Assembly: GCF_016808335.1 (NCBI RefSeq)
Contig: NC_053146.1
Location: 11,849,015-11,913,014 of the forward strand
DNA length: 64,000 bases
Direction: 5' to 3'
From: Panicum virgatum
Taxonomy: Eukaryota; Streptophyta; Magnoliopsida; Poales; Poaceae
Shown here: positions 10,800 to 21,670 of the stretch, piece by piece
Numbering within the stretch: the stretch's first letter is position 1
Layout: each line of letters begins with the position of its first letter
Made by a program: the position numbers and the translations under genes
Notes under the pieces: generated by a model
Told to the model about the DNA's origin: nothing
Databases searched by the model: none
The model's input: only the letters and a program-made list of their open reading frames with translations

Positions 10800-11980
10800 C
10801 ACGAGAACGCATTTGCCTCCAAATTATCATATACTGTTACACAACCTTACTAGTATAGTAACTTCTTTTTTCGTGAAGATATATGGTGAGATACTTTTTA
10901 TCTATCAGATCTTAGTGAGATTTTATTTCTCAAAGGACTTGTCACCCTTGTTTCAAAGTAAATCATGGATTTCGATGCAGGATGCCTAGGAAGTTAAATC
11001 TGAAGCAGTAAACTCTTTTTCTTATTTGACTAATTAGCTATCCCGTGAGTTTGTTTCTCAGCCGACTAGCTAGGATACTGGTGTATACATATGTGATGGA
11101 TGACGATGTTTCCCTCATCCAGTGTGTTTTTTCTGCTTAAGCAAAAGAATATTAGATGGAGGATTGTGGATCATACGTTAGTGTCAGATCGCTCTCCTTG
11201 CATGTTATTTTGCTTTGCTTTGTTGTGGTTCAACTTCAATAGAATTGTGCTGGATAAAAGATAAAAGCATCTTGCTGTTGCTGCTGAGATAACTTCGCTT
11301 TTTTTTTTTTTTATCGTTGCCTTTGCTCAGAATCTACAGCCGTTTAAGGCTGCTTGTTTACTTTTGTGCTGGTCCTTTGTTCAGCATGTAACCCCAGAGT
11401 ATTACTTTTCCTGACAGGAAAGAGGTAGCTGTTCTAGCGTAGTTACTCCTAATAGTTGAACAGCTATCACGCATGCTACATTATGACAATACAATTACCA
11501 ACGGTGCATCTGTCTTCAAAGTTGGATCAAAAGATTTTCAATTGAAGTCTATAATGACCTTACTATGGTGCTAAAGGAGTTTCAATTGCTTGGCCTTTGA
11601 GTTGTGTGTGATATAGCTGATTTTTTGAATATATAATATTACAACTAGCTTAATTTCTCTATCCACTTCAAAATGATACATATTAAAGCTATATTTCTAA
11701 ATGAAGGTTGAAATGATCAATGACTGAATTCTTAGGTTTGGATGCATTTGAGAATGGATCAACAAACAATGAATTTCAGAATTCCAGGATACTTAATTTT
11801 TTTTCCTTTCCAATAGTATAGACTTTGTACACTTCGCTACAATGTAACATTTGTTTTCTACTTGTATACCTTTATGTATATTATATACATTTGTTTTCTT
11901 TCTACAATCAATGTACCTTATTCTGATTATTGAAAAATTACAGTTTGTGTGATCGTGCAAAATCATGCTTACTCCAATAA
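10800..11980. other. AT-rich region, no gene found
   Basis: No coding sequence, element end or RNA gene could be supported. A poly-T run lies at about 11,299-11,312. The right part merges into the CACTA subterminal region that follows. Confidence 0.5.
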
Positions 11981-11984
11981 GAAT

Positions 11985-12381
11985 AATTTCAACATTATTT
12001 GCTATAGGCAATGTGTAATATTTTTTTGAAAATTTTGAATATGTTACAATAGATAAAGCATTTGTTACGAACCATATATTTCTTTTTCCAAACTATGTTC
12101 TCTATCACATTGTAGAAATGTTACTAAAGCTAAAAAATATGTTACAAAAGACAAATGTTGTAACACTTGATAAGTGTTCTACTAGATTACTAATTGTGTT
12201 ATTGTGTAGTAACACGTTTTAGGATATAAAGGAACACATGTATTCTGTTATAATAGATTAGGCTATAGTAACATCGCATATAGAAACATAAAGAAGATAT
12301 GTTACTAGGATACCTAGTAACATATTTGTTGTGCTATCGTAACACAAGTTGGTGTTACTAAAACACTATTCTCTAGTAGTG
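11985..12381. mobile_element. Right end of a CACTA-like element
   Basis: Dense TGTTAC/GTAACA subterminal repeats on both strands lead into a terminal TCTCTAGTAGTG, whose complement starts CACTACTAGAGA, a standard CACTA terminus. The left end was not found. It abuts a transposase fragment at 12,385, suggesting this element inserted into another CACTA transposon. Confidence 0.6.
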
Positions 12382-12384
12382 ATT

Positions 12385-13040
12385 ATGTAAGAATGAGAAT
12401 GATTACTCAACATCAAGAACCATCCACAGTCACTTGTTCGCAAGCGGTTTCATGCCCAACTACTATGTTTGGACCAAGCATGGAGAAAGAAGAATTATGC
12501 TGGATAATAATGAAGAAGAAGAGGGCAGGATTCCTGACTCTGCGGCCAATTAAGGTGCCTTCTTTGAAGATACTGCAATGGGTGAGCCTAAAGAAGATGC
12601 TAAAGGACATGTTGTAGAAGATGATCTTGGTCAGATGCTATGCAAAGCGGAGAAAGTTTGTGAAACACAAAAGGAATCGAGAGTTCTGAAGCGTAAGTTG
12701 GAGGATTACAGAATATTGTTGTACCCAAATTGCAAACAAGGGCACAAGAAGTTGGGTACCACATTGCAATTGTTGCAATGGAAGGCATCAACTGATTTAT
12801 CTGATAAGGGATTCGAAGAGTTGCTAAAACTTATGAAAAACCTTCTCCCTGAGGGTAACACATTGCCTAAAACAACATATGATGCAAGAAAGGTTATTTG
12901 TCCTCTAGGATTGGAAGCACAGAAGATACATGCATGTCCTAATGACAGCATCCTCTATCATGGTGAGGAATATAAGAATTTGGATGCGTGTCCGGTATGC
13001 AAAGCATGTCAGTATAAGATTCCTAGAGATGATCCAGGTG
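12385..13040 (+). pseudogene. CACTA transposase (TNP2-type) N-terminal fragment
   Basis: Plus-strand coding relic of a TNP2-like transposase. The recognisable block in 12,578-13,040 includes LLQWKASTDLSDKGFEELLK, LPKTTYDARKV, CPLGLEAQKIHACPND, ILYHGEEYKNLDACPVCKA and the KIPRDDPGG tail, matching the conserved N-terminal zinc-binding part that precedes the transposase core. The upstream part at 12,385-12,600 is in shifted frames (SRTIHSHLFASG-like, VWTKHGE-like). The catalytic core is missing, so it is not functional. Confidence 0.82.
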
Positions 13041-13120
13041 GAACTGGCACGCTCCTAGGCTGGGGACCCAAAAGTGAAAGGGGGACAGCAAACTGGGTCG
13101 AGGGAGAGAGATCGTACAGG

Positions 13121-13590
13121 TAGGGCTGGAAAATTAGCTCGCGGCTTGAAACTCGGCTCGGGCTCGTTGGGGCTCGGCTCGGTTCAGAGAGGCTCGCGAG
13201 CCTGGAGCGAGCCAAGCCGAGCCCATTTTTTCGGCTCGCCAAATTTCCGATCCGAGCCGAGCCCAAACTCCTACCTCCAACGGCCCAACCCCAAACAACT
13301 CATCTACTGCTACTCCAGAGGGCTGGAAACGAGCCACCGCTCGTCCATAGCCGCCACCCACTCCTGCCTCGACTCGCCGCGTCCATAGTCTACAGTCATT
13401 CATGTGGCCGTGGCTCGCGAGCCGATTACGAGCTGAGCCGAGCCGAGCCGATTTTGTGAGCTCGCTCACTGGCCGAGCCGAGCCGATTTTGTGAGCTCGC
13501 TCACTGGCCGAGCCGAGCCAAGCTCGGCTCGCTGAATGCGTGAGCCAGACCGAGCCGAGCCTAGCTCGGCTCAACTCGTTTGTAGCCCTA
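13121..13590. mobile_element. hAT-like MITE rich in GAGCC repeats
   Basis: Ends TAGGGCTGGAAA and TTTGTAGCCCTA with a perfect 8-bp duplication CGTACAGG (13,113-13,120 and 13,591-13,598). The 470-bp interior is built from GAGCC/GGCTC units and includes a 35-bp tandem duplication at 13,441-13,510. It has no coding capacity. Confidence 0.92.
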
Positions 13591-13663
13591 CGTACAGGGT
13601 CGTTAGCAACACGGGAGCACTGTCGGTGAAACACCAAAAGAACCACACGACATCGCTTCAAAC

Positions 13664-14702
13664 CAATGTTATACAGTCGTCTAGTCGAGCCTAGTCGCCA
13701 TGGCACCGATTAGGCGACTAGTCGCGACTAGTCGTCGATCAGGTCGATTAGTCGACCCTAGTCGGTCCTAGTCGTCGCTATAGTCGTCCTATATATTCCA
13801 GGACATATATGTACATGTATATGTACTTATATACTATATAGCAAGCAGGAACACCACAATGATAGTCAGTTTGGTGACACTTACTTGTGAGATTTGATGT
13901 TTGAACTGTCCAGAACTCCATATTCTTGTCCCACACTCCATATCCTTGCTGTTTTGCTGCTGAAATTCTAATTACATAGAGAAAAACTGAAGTCAGTAGC
14001 TGAAATTAAATGTGTAACAGCATTACAGCAAGTGAGCAAGTAATTCAAAATTTAAAAAGAACCAAGCATTACACCTGTCTTTGTCGCTGTGCATTGAAAT
14101 CTGCAGAGCAATGAGCCAAGCAGAGCAAGAGCAATGAGCCAAGAGTAGAGCAAGAGCAGAGCAAGAGCGGAGCAGAGCAAGAAAACTTACCATCGGAGGA
14201 GGATCTCATCTTGAGACGCCGCCACGCCGACGGGCGGCGGTTAGGCGACGTGACGCAGGCGGTCAGGCGACAGCGTGATGCGAGCTGGCGGCCGCGTGAC
14301 CTGGACGGCGTGACACAGGCGGTCGGGCGGCGGCGTGATGCGAGCGGCGGCGGTGGCACGACGCAGGCGACAGCGGCGGCGTGACGCAGGCGGCAGTGGC
14401 GGCTCGACTCGAGCAGTCGAGTGGAGGTTTGTGCCTGCGTGGTGCACAGAATTGGCTTCTATATAGTTAACCCTAATGGGCCTAATTTAGCCCAGTACAG
14501 GCGGCGGGCTGGACATCTTTTGGCCGGCAACCTGATCGACCAAGCAGCAAGTCGGACGACTAATCTCGATTAGGCAACGATTAGTCGGACGATCAGACAT
14601 CTGATTGACAAAAGCTAGTCGCTCCACTTATCGAAGCCAGCGGAGCGATAAGGTCGACTAATCGCGACAAATCGCGATTAGTCGGACGACTGTATAACAT
14701 TG
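13664..14702. mobile_element. hAT-like element with CGACTAGTCG-rich ends
   Basis: Inverted ends CAATGTTATACAGTCGTC (left) and its complement (right) with a perfect 8-bp duplication CTTCAAAC (13,656-13,663 and 14,703-14,710). Subterminal regions of about 120 bp carry many TAGTCG/CGACTA repeats, likely transposase-binding sites. No transposase is encoded; a GC-rich central part near 14,200-14,430 gives open frames but no domain. Confidence 0.93.
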
Positions 14703-14710
14703 CTTCAAAC

Positions 14711-15118
14711 ATGATTTGATCAAGTGAAAGATTAGAGAATTGAAAACTCAATTGGGGGAAAACTTGTTGAAACTAGATTGGGAGAAAAGAGTAAGGGTTT
14801 TATTTGCCCAGAATATATTTTTAGACTTAAAATGAATCTAGAAAAGTCTAGATAAATATTTTAATCCACAAAAAACTGTATCTCGAAAATACCAAAATTC
14901 CAAGAAAAATTCTTGAGATAGTTTGGGACACGAGCAATCCAAATAAAATATTTGAATCTTGTGAGAAGGATTCTAGAACTTTCTATTAAATGGATGTAGA
15001 TCTAGAGAAAAGTGAGAATAGATTCCAGAAAATTCTGAAAAATTCTTGAAAAATTTAGAAGATGGATAACTATATTAAAAAGAATTCACAACCCAAAATA
15101 GATATTTTGTGGTGTGAC
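14711..15118 (-). repeat. Gypsy-type LTR relic (minus orientation)
   Basis: AT-rich sequence ending GGTGTGACA at 15,118; on the minus strand this is the TGTCACACC start typical of some grass gypsy LTRs. A related sequence ends AGGGTGTGACA at 48,920. No second LTR or coding part is attached. Confidence 0.5.
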
Positions 15119-15119
15119 A

Positions 15120-15892
15120 ATTTCAATGCAATTCGGACACATTTACGCTTTAAAGGTGATACTCATTTTTATCATGCTAGTGATGTTACTCCTTACTTTA
15201 AGAAAAAATAATCCTACTTTAAGAAAAAAAGAAGAACATTGTTTTTCTAGGGCAAAGAAAAGATGAACATTTTAATTTTTTTGAAGCAAACTACGACAAC
15301 CCTTGGGGTTGCCTGAACTTTTTATTGATGAGACAAACAACACTTTACAAACGTTACTTACAAAAAGAGGGAACTAAAACCAGTTAGGGGTGGGTGGGTG
15401 GTTGCACGGAGGAGAGAAGGGAAAATACAAGTATGGTTTTTTTGGTGTTTTTACCCCTAGGTTGAAGTGTAATTGTGGTTCGCATTGACTTGTGAATATT
15501 AAAGAGCAAAACCACAAAGTTAAAAAGATGAGGGCAAAATCACAATTACACATTATGGTAGGGGTAAGAACGCAAATGCCCTTGCTTTGAAGTGAAATTG
15601 GAGTTTTGCCCTTATTTTCTTAACTTTGTGATTTTACCCTTTATTTTCATAAGTTATTGCGATTTAGTCCTCGGTCTTTATGTATTTGCCGCTGTTTTGA
15701 CCGTTGACTCGGAGTAAAATCACATTGACTTGTGAATAGTAAGGAGCAAAACCGCAAAGTTAAAAAATGATGGCAAAATCATAATTTTACTTAAAAGTAG
15801 GGCTAATAACAGAAATGCCTCTACAAGTTTTTTTTTTTGCTTTTTATACTAAATTATTGGATAATAGGGAACTGTTTATTCGCAGGTTTAGT
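15120..15892. repeat. Region with a diverged ~75-bp direct repeat
   Basis: The segment CATTGACTTGTGAATA...GCAAAACC.CAAAGTTAAAAA...GGCAAAATCA is present at about 15,483-15,556 and again at 15,724-15,793. The intervening sequence has a partly inverted version (CTTAACTTTGTGATTTTACCC, 15,627-15,647). It is probably a decayed MITE-like or foldback element; no termini could be fixed. Confidence 0.5.
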
Positions 15893-15962
15893 TTCTATTA
15901 TTTGTCATATACAATTGTTCTATTATTTGTCATATACAATTGTTCTATTATTTGTCATATAC
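15893..15962. repeat. 25-bp tandem repeat, about 2.8 copies
   Basis: Two exact copies and a partial third of a 25-bp unit that begins TTCTATTATTTGTCATATAC. Confidence 0.9.
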
Positions 15963-16517
15963 TCGTTTTAAGGTTTATGACCTTTTTAGTTTAGATTTGG
16001 AGTAGCGTGTTGTGTGTCACAACGGTTTTCACACCAAACAGCCCGCTACACAACCCGGCGGCCCGACCCTTCTCAGCTCCGATCCCCCATCTTATTGTCG
16101 ACAGTAATGAACAACTGAATTGGATGAGCTGGCTCTAGGAAATCCGGTAGGAAAGGGCAGCACATGCAAATGGGGTACAGTAGCAGGGAATGGAGATCGA
16201 TCGAGGTCTCCATGGCCGTCACCGCAGCGCCAGCTGCTGCTTTTCCAGCTCGTCTTCGGCTCTGTTCGGCCGGTGACGAAGCAAGGAGCCACAGCAGCCC
16301 AGCTAGCACGACTTCCTTGCGTTTCATCAGCATACACTGATACGCATCCCCTTTCTTGCATGTCGTTAGCATACCGCTTAAGCATGCCACATTTTTTTCT
16401 GCCAAATTCTTCTTCTAAGCTTTTATTGTGGTGGTGGTTCCAAGATGTCACAAGTACCTTTAATTTGCATATTTTCTATTTCTTCATAATTCTGCAGCAC
16501 GTGCGCACTCGGAGCGA

Positions 16518-16520
<3 letters not shown>
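15963..16520. other. Unassigned low-copy-looking sequence
   Basis: Overlapping open frames on both strands (110 to 154 codons) share no domain I recognise and show no clear splice or start context. It may be a captured gene piece; I cannot support a gene. Confidence 0.35.

Positions 16521-16576
<56 letters not shown>
16521..16576. repeat. (TA)n microsatellite
   Basis: Uninterrupted TA dinucleotide run of 28 units. Confidence 0.97.
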
Positions 16577-16577
<1 letters not shown>

Positions 16578-18120
16578 TCCGTAGCCAGCCACAAAATAAG
16601 TTATTTTAGGATGGACTGGCTATAGAATAGCCACTCCGTTTGACCATGCAAACAGCGATCATCCCTCCGTTTGGGCATTTACTCCTGGCCGCGTCTGTCA
16701 CATGCAATTAGTGCATGCAAGGACCTAGTAATTAATTCAGGTTGATTGATTAGTGCACGGTTGTTTTGGGAATTTGATTTCACGGTTATGGCGTGCCGCA
16801 AGCTAGTGGACTGGCTTACGATAATATTTGAACATGGTTTGTATACACTTGGTTGCATGTGTACGTGATAATTTTTAGGTTTTTTTCAGGCTTGTGCATG
16901 TCGTGTTACAAGAATACAAGCTACAACGAGAATATGCATAGATTTGCAATCAAGCTTTTTTTTAAGAACAAGTTACTATATATAATGGTAACATAAATTT
17001 ACCATATGAAATAGTTACGAGAATTCAAATAGCTTGAGATGATAAATTAGCATCATGATATTCCGGGAAACCAATTACGATAATGCCAGGACCAGTTTGC
17101 CGTATCATTATTATGATAATTCGCAATCAAGCTTTTTTTAAGAACAAGTTACTATAATGGTAACATAAATTTACCATATGAAATATTTACTAGAATTCAA
17201 ATAGCTTGAGATGATAAATTAGCATCATGATATTCCGCGAAACCAATTACGATAATGCCAGGACCAGTTTGCCGTATCATTATTATGATAATTCAAATGT
17301 CTAGAGTCGATACATAGAATGGCGATCGAGTTACTACAATTTGGTGTTCGTAACATTTACCACAAGCTGTTCTGTGGAAAGTAAATAGGATAATTTACCA
17401 TAAAATTTTTATGGCAATTCAAATGGCTTAATGAGATAATTAGGATCATAAGTTACCGTAATTTGGTGTTAAACTGTTCTGATAAACCAATTACTATAAC
17501 AATGAGACCAATTTACCATGAACTAGTTACCATATTTTGATTGGCTTGAGACTATAATCAGGATGGACCAATTTACCTGAATTTATAGTAAATGTTGATA
17601 ATAATACTTTATCGTAAATTGATAATAATATTGACTGCCAATACAAACAAATAGTAAATCTGTCCAAAACTATCAAAATAGTACTAAGCTGTGTCCTATC
17701 GTAAGTCATCATATAATAAATCTGATCTCATGTATTACTTAGAGATTGTTGTAATTCATATGTACTGCAAATAGTAAATCTGATATGCTCTTATAGTAAA
17801 CTCTAATTCGTATTACTTGAGCCATTCTCGTAAATATTAGGCACTGGCATGCACGTGTGGACAAAAATACCGTAGCACACTCACATGCACCGTGTAGACA
17901 ATAATAGGCGACATGCATGAGGTAAATGCAACGGTAATCACGGTCATTTATTAGAAAAAAAAGTTGGCCGGCTCATGCAGGTGCAGCCTGTAACACGGCG
18001 GCTCGCATGCGAATGGAAACGGAACGCGCGCCGGATTGGACGGGAGGGAGGGCTGAGGTGCGTAGGATGGACTGGCTACAGAATAGTCTATTCTATAGCC
18101 GGCCATAGAGTATATATATA
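16577..18120. mobile_element. Candidate TIR element containing tandem repeats
   Basis: The left edge (ACTCCGTAGCCAGCCA) and the complement of the right edge (ACTCTATGGCCGGCTA) match imperfectly, and both edges carry GGATGGACTGGCTA(T/C)AGAATAG. Both lie next to TA-rich sequence, so the duplication cannot be read. The interior has tandem and diverged repeats and no open frame. I infer a non-autonomous DNA element but its family is not clear. Confidence 0.4.
16946..17294. repeat. Tandem duplication of a ~175-bp unit
   Basis: Unit 1 (16,946-17,122) and unit 2 (17,123-17,294) are nearly identical, differing by a few substitutions and a 4-5-bp TA indel. More diverged related blocks (CCAATTACTATAA, ATTTACCAT) continue to about 17,860. 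Confidence 0.93.
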
Positions 18121-18184
18121 CACCATAAATTTACAAATTACAACACAACAAGGCTACGATGACAGTGAGGACTGACGACCTCCG

Positions 18185-18488
18185 CCTTGTTTAGTTACAA
18201 GGGTAAAGTTTTTAAAATGGAATTTTTCCATATTTGAAGTATTAAATATAAACTAATTATAAAACTAATTACAGAATTCATCTGCAAATTTCGAGACGAA
18301 TTTTTTAAGACCAATTAATTCATCATTAGAATATAATTACTGCAGCCGTTACTGTAGCAATTTAGTGTCCAATCATGTCTAATTAGGCTCATTAGATTCG
18401 TCTCGTGATTTATAAGTAAACTATATAATTAATTTTTTATTTCGTCTAGATTTAATACTTCATAGTAAGATTTCTTTCGATGTGATAG
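18185..18488. mobile_element. MITE of a grass family, copy 1 (right end lost)
   Basis: Shares long blocks (ACTGTAGCAATTTAG, AATTAGGCTCATTAGATTC, TTATTTCGTCTAGATTTAAT) with copies near 18.8, 19.4 and, more distantly, 52.2 kb. Starts CCTTGTTTAGTT; the matching right terminus is missing. Confidence 0.7.
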
Positions 18489-18503
18489 TTCATCGTCTAC
18501 TGC

Positions 18504-18725
18504 TCACTTGCTGACAGGTGTACTGTCTGCATCAGCGGGTACTGCAGCGCCAGCTGGTGGTGACAGGCTGACAGCATCATACACAGGTGGTTCCTCCACA
18601 GCCGTATAGTTCCTCCACATCGTGGGATGCATGCGTATGTGTGGGTGTGTTGCTGTTTTCATCAGACTGTAGGGCCGGGCATCAATGATCTGGATGGACT
18701 TCATATGAAGCACCACATGCTTCAC
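18504..18725 (-). other. Open frame between MITEs, unrecognised
   Basis: A 73-codon minus-strand frame (MKHVVLHMKSIQIIDARPYS ... ending STPVSK). It has a plausible protein-like composition and is not inside a MITE, but I know no family for it and see no exon context. It may be a gene-fragment remnant. Confidence 0.2.
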
Positions 18726-18812
18726 ATGGGAAGTTTATGCCAATAATGCTACACATTAGGGCAGCTCTAGTGTGCACCTAAAGGGAATAGAGAAAAGGCA
18801 CGGTTCGACTAA

Positions 18813-19160
18813 GCCCTCGTTTAATTTCTCGTGTCAATTTTTTGAAATAGAATCTTTTTATATTTGAATTATTAAATATATATTAATTGTAAAACTAATT
18901 ATAAAACTCATCTGTAAACTTTGAGACGAATTTATTAAGACTAATTAATCTATCATTAGCATATGGTTACTATAGTAGTTACTGTAACAATTTAGCGTCT
19001 AATCATGGTCTAATTAGGCCCATTAGATTCGTCTTATAATTTACAAACAAATTATACAATTTATTTTTTATTTCGTCCAGATTTAATACTTCATGGATGT
19101 GCCGCAACATTCGATGTGATAGTTTTAATTTGTAAAGTTTATGCAACTTGTTAAACAAGG
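18813..19160. mobile_element. MITE of the same family, copy 2
   Basis: Both ends are recognisable: CCCTCGTTTAATT at the left and TTGTTAAACAAGG at the right, bounding the same internal blocks as the neighbouring copies. Family assignment to a superfamily is left open. Confidence 0.75.
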
Positions 19161-19384
19161 ATTAAACCGAACAGAACATGCTGTAGCAGTCGACAGCTTG
19201 ATGTAAGAACCAAAATCGAAACGTGCAGATCATTCAAACCATGCGCCGCTGTTCCAATTAAAATATTCTACCATACATGAATGGTTAACCGTCGCTGGCA
19301 ACAGCAGTGCTCAACCACCACCCGATTATGATTTTTTTATTGTTTCATTGGGAGGAGCAGTGGAATGCAGCACTAGAGTTAGCG

Positions 19385-19709
19385 TATTGTTTAGTTCCCT
19401 TCGTATAGATTTTAAAATAATTTTTTTTTCATATTTGAAGTATTAAATATAGACTAATTATAAAACTAATTACAAAACTCGTCTGTAAACTTCGAGACAA
19501 ATTTATGAAGACTAATTAATCCATCGTTAGCATATAGTTACTGTAGCAGTTTGGTATCTAATCATGGTCTGACTAGGCTCATTAGATTCGTCTCGTAATT
19601 TACAAACAAATTATGCAATTAGTTTTTTATTTCGTCTAGATTTAATACTTCATGCATATGCTGTAATATTAGTTTTAGGTGTAAAATTTATGCAACTAAA
19701 CCAGGCTTA
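19385..19709. mobile_element. MITE of the same family, copy 3
   Basis: Left end ATTGTTTAGTTCCC and right end CAACTAAACCAGGC bound the shared interior. Three copies within 1.5 kb indicate a local MITE cluster. Confidence 0.75.
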
Positions 19710-19884
19710 GATGGATTTCAAAGTTCGAACAACTGGAGGTGGCCTTATTTTAGGCTCGGTGACAGCAAGTGTGTCGGAAACAATTTAATTACTGTTAGTT
19801 ATGATGATGTCGGAGTGGACTGTGTGCGCGAAAATTGAAATATGAGGAACAAATAAATTACGTCGCTACTAAACAGGCTCCTAT

Positions 19885-20101
19885 GTTCCAAATTATAATT
19901 TGTTTTATTTTTTAACATCAAATTTGACAACTCGTCATATTTAAAAAAATTTGTACAAATAAAATCAAATTTAAGTTATTCTTGAAGCAGTTTTATTAAT
20001 AAAGCAAGCCACAACAAAAGAAGTGATATTTTGTACAAATTTTTAAATAAAACAAGTGGTCAAAGTTGGATTAAAAAATTAAACGAATTATAATTTGGAA
20101 C
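19885..20101. mobile_element. Stowaway-like MITE
   Basis: Imperfect inverted ends of about 30 bp, GTTCCAAATTATAATTTG at the left and its near complement ending TTATAATTTGGAAC at the right. The 217-bp interior is AT-rich and non-coding. Confidence 0.75.
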
Positions 20102-21670
20102 TGATGTACACGCTAAGGGTGATTAGCATATTTATTATGTCCTATGCTACTGAAAATGGAGTATTAGAATATTAGGGCCAGATATTTAGACTTTTCTGAT
20201 CTCAAGAGCAAGAGTACAAGGAAGGAGAAGAAAGGAAGAGGAGGAGAAACAAGAGATAAATGTAGAGGAGAAAGAAAAGGAGAGGCTCCTAGCACCCAAG
20301 TGTAACGCTCTATTTTCGAGCTTTTTAAAAATTTTGCAAAATAAAATTTCGAAGTTTCCAAATGCTTTTAAAAACCTATTTAAAACCCTCTAGTAGTTTA
20401 AATTTTCTTTTGAAAACAAAAAGCTTTCGAAAAAGTTTTCCAAAAGTTTTGAGTGCCTCTATAAGTTGATGCGGTTCAAATAAATTTTGTTGTGCTTGTG
20501 TGTGCCTAAAACCTTTCAAATTCCAAACCAATTTGAATCCAAACTCCATTTCAAAATTGTTTAAACCATAAATCCTAAACAGGCCACCCTCTCCCTCTTC
20601 TCCCCGCGCGGCCCAGCCCAACCCGCTCCCTCCCCTTCCCCCGCCTGGGCCCCTGCCGCGCCGCGCCGGCCCAACTCCCGTGTGCGCGCGCCCGCGCCGA
20701 GCCGCCTCTGCCGCTCCTCCTTTCCACCTTCACCCCAGCGCTCACGCCCCCGCGCCCGGCGCCGACGCCGTCTTCCTCCTCCCTCTCTTCTTCCTCCCGC
20801 CCGGCCGGCCCCTACACCCGCCCGCCCACGTGGCCAACCGAGCCGAGCTCGCCCTGCCCCTCCACACTCGGCCCCCACCTTCCTCATCCCGGCCCCTACC
20901 TAGCTCGAGCCGCGCGCCCCTCCCCTTCTCTCTGCTCGAGCCCGGCCCCTACACCGCTACCGCCATTGATGGCGTTGATGCTTCCCGAGCTTCCCTGCTC
21001 GAATCGCCTCTCCTCGGCCTATAAATGAGACCCCAGCCCTCCTGCGCTCCTTTTCGCCCCAACCCAAAAGCTCCACCACCTCTCACCAAGCTTAATCGCG
21101 CGCGCCGCCGCCCGCCCGCACTCCGGCCGCCTCTGCGCCACCGCGAAATCTGCCCACGCCGACCCCGCATTGCCCAAACCAACGCTCAGGTGAGCTTTGC
21201 TGTGACCCACTCTTGCTTCTAGGCTAAGTCCAGAGCGCCTAAGGCCTTACCCAGGCAGGAACGCCATCACCGGCGTGCCGCCGCCGCGCGCAGTCGAGGT
21301 CTCGCGGTGGCGAGCTCACTGCTGCGCAGTAGAACCCCGCGCGAGCCTCGCATTAGCTTGCACTTGACTCACAGAAGCTCCTCGACCACTTAGCGTCCGC
21401 GAACCAACCCAGAAACGCCCGAACGGCCTACGTCGGCGAGCCCCGCCGCATAGAGCCGCCGCCGCCCATGCCCACGCTACCCAGAGCCTCGCCATGCCCC
21501 GCCCTTGGCCCAGGTGGATTACCCATGACGCGCTGAGCCTCCCAGACCCAAACCCGAGCTGATTTGACCCCCGGAGCACCATTTACGGTGAACTCCGGCG
21601 AGCCCCGCCGCACGCCGCCGCGGGACAGAGGTCCCGGCAACCGAACGCCGCCGCCCCCGCGCCCAAAACC

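Noticed and set aside
13134..13706. 190-codon minus-strand frame
   Set aside because: Spans the GAGCC-repeat hAT MITE; repeat-derived.
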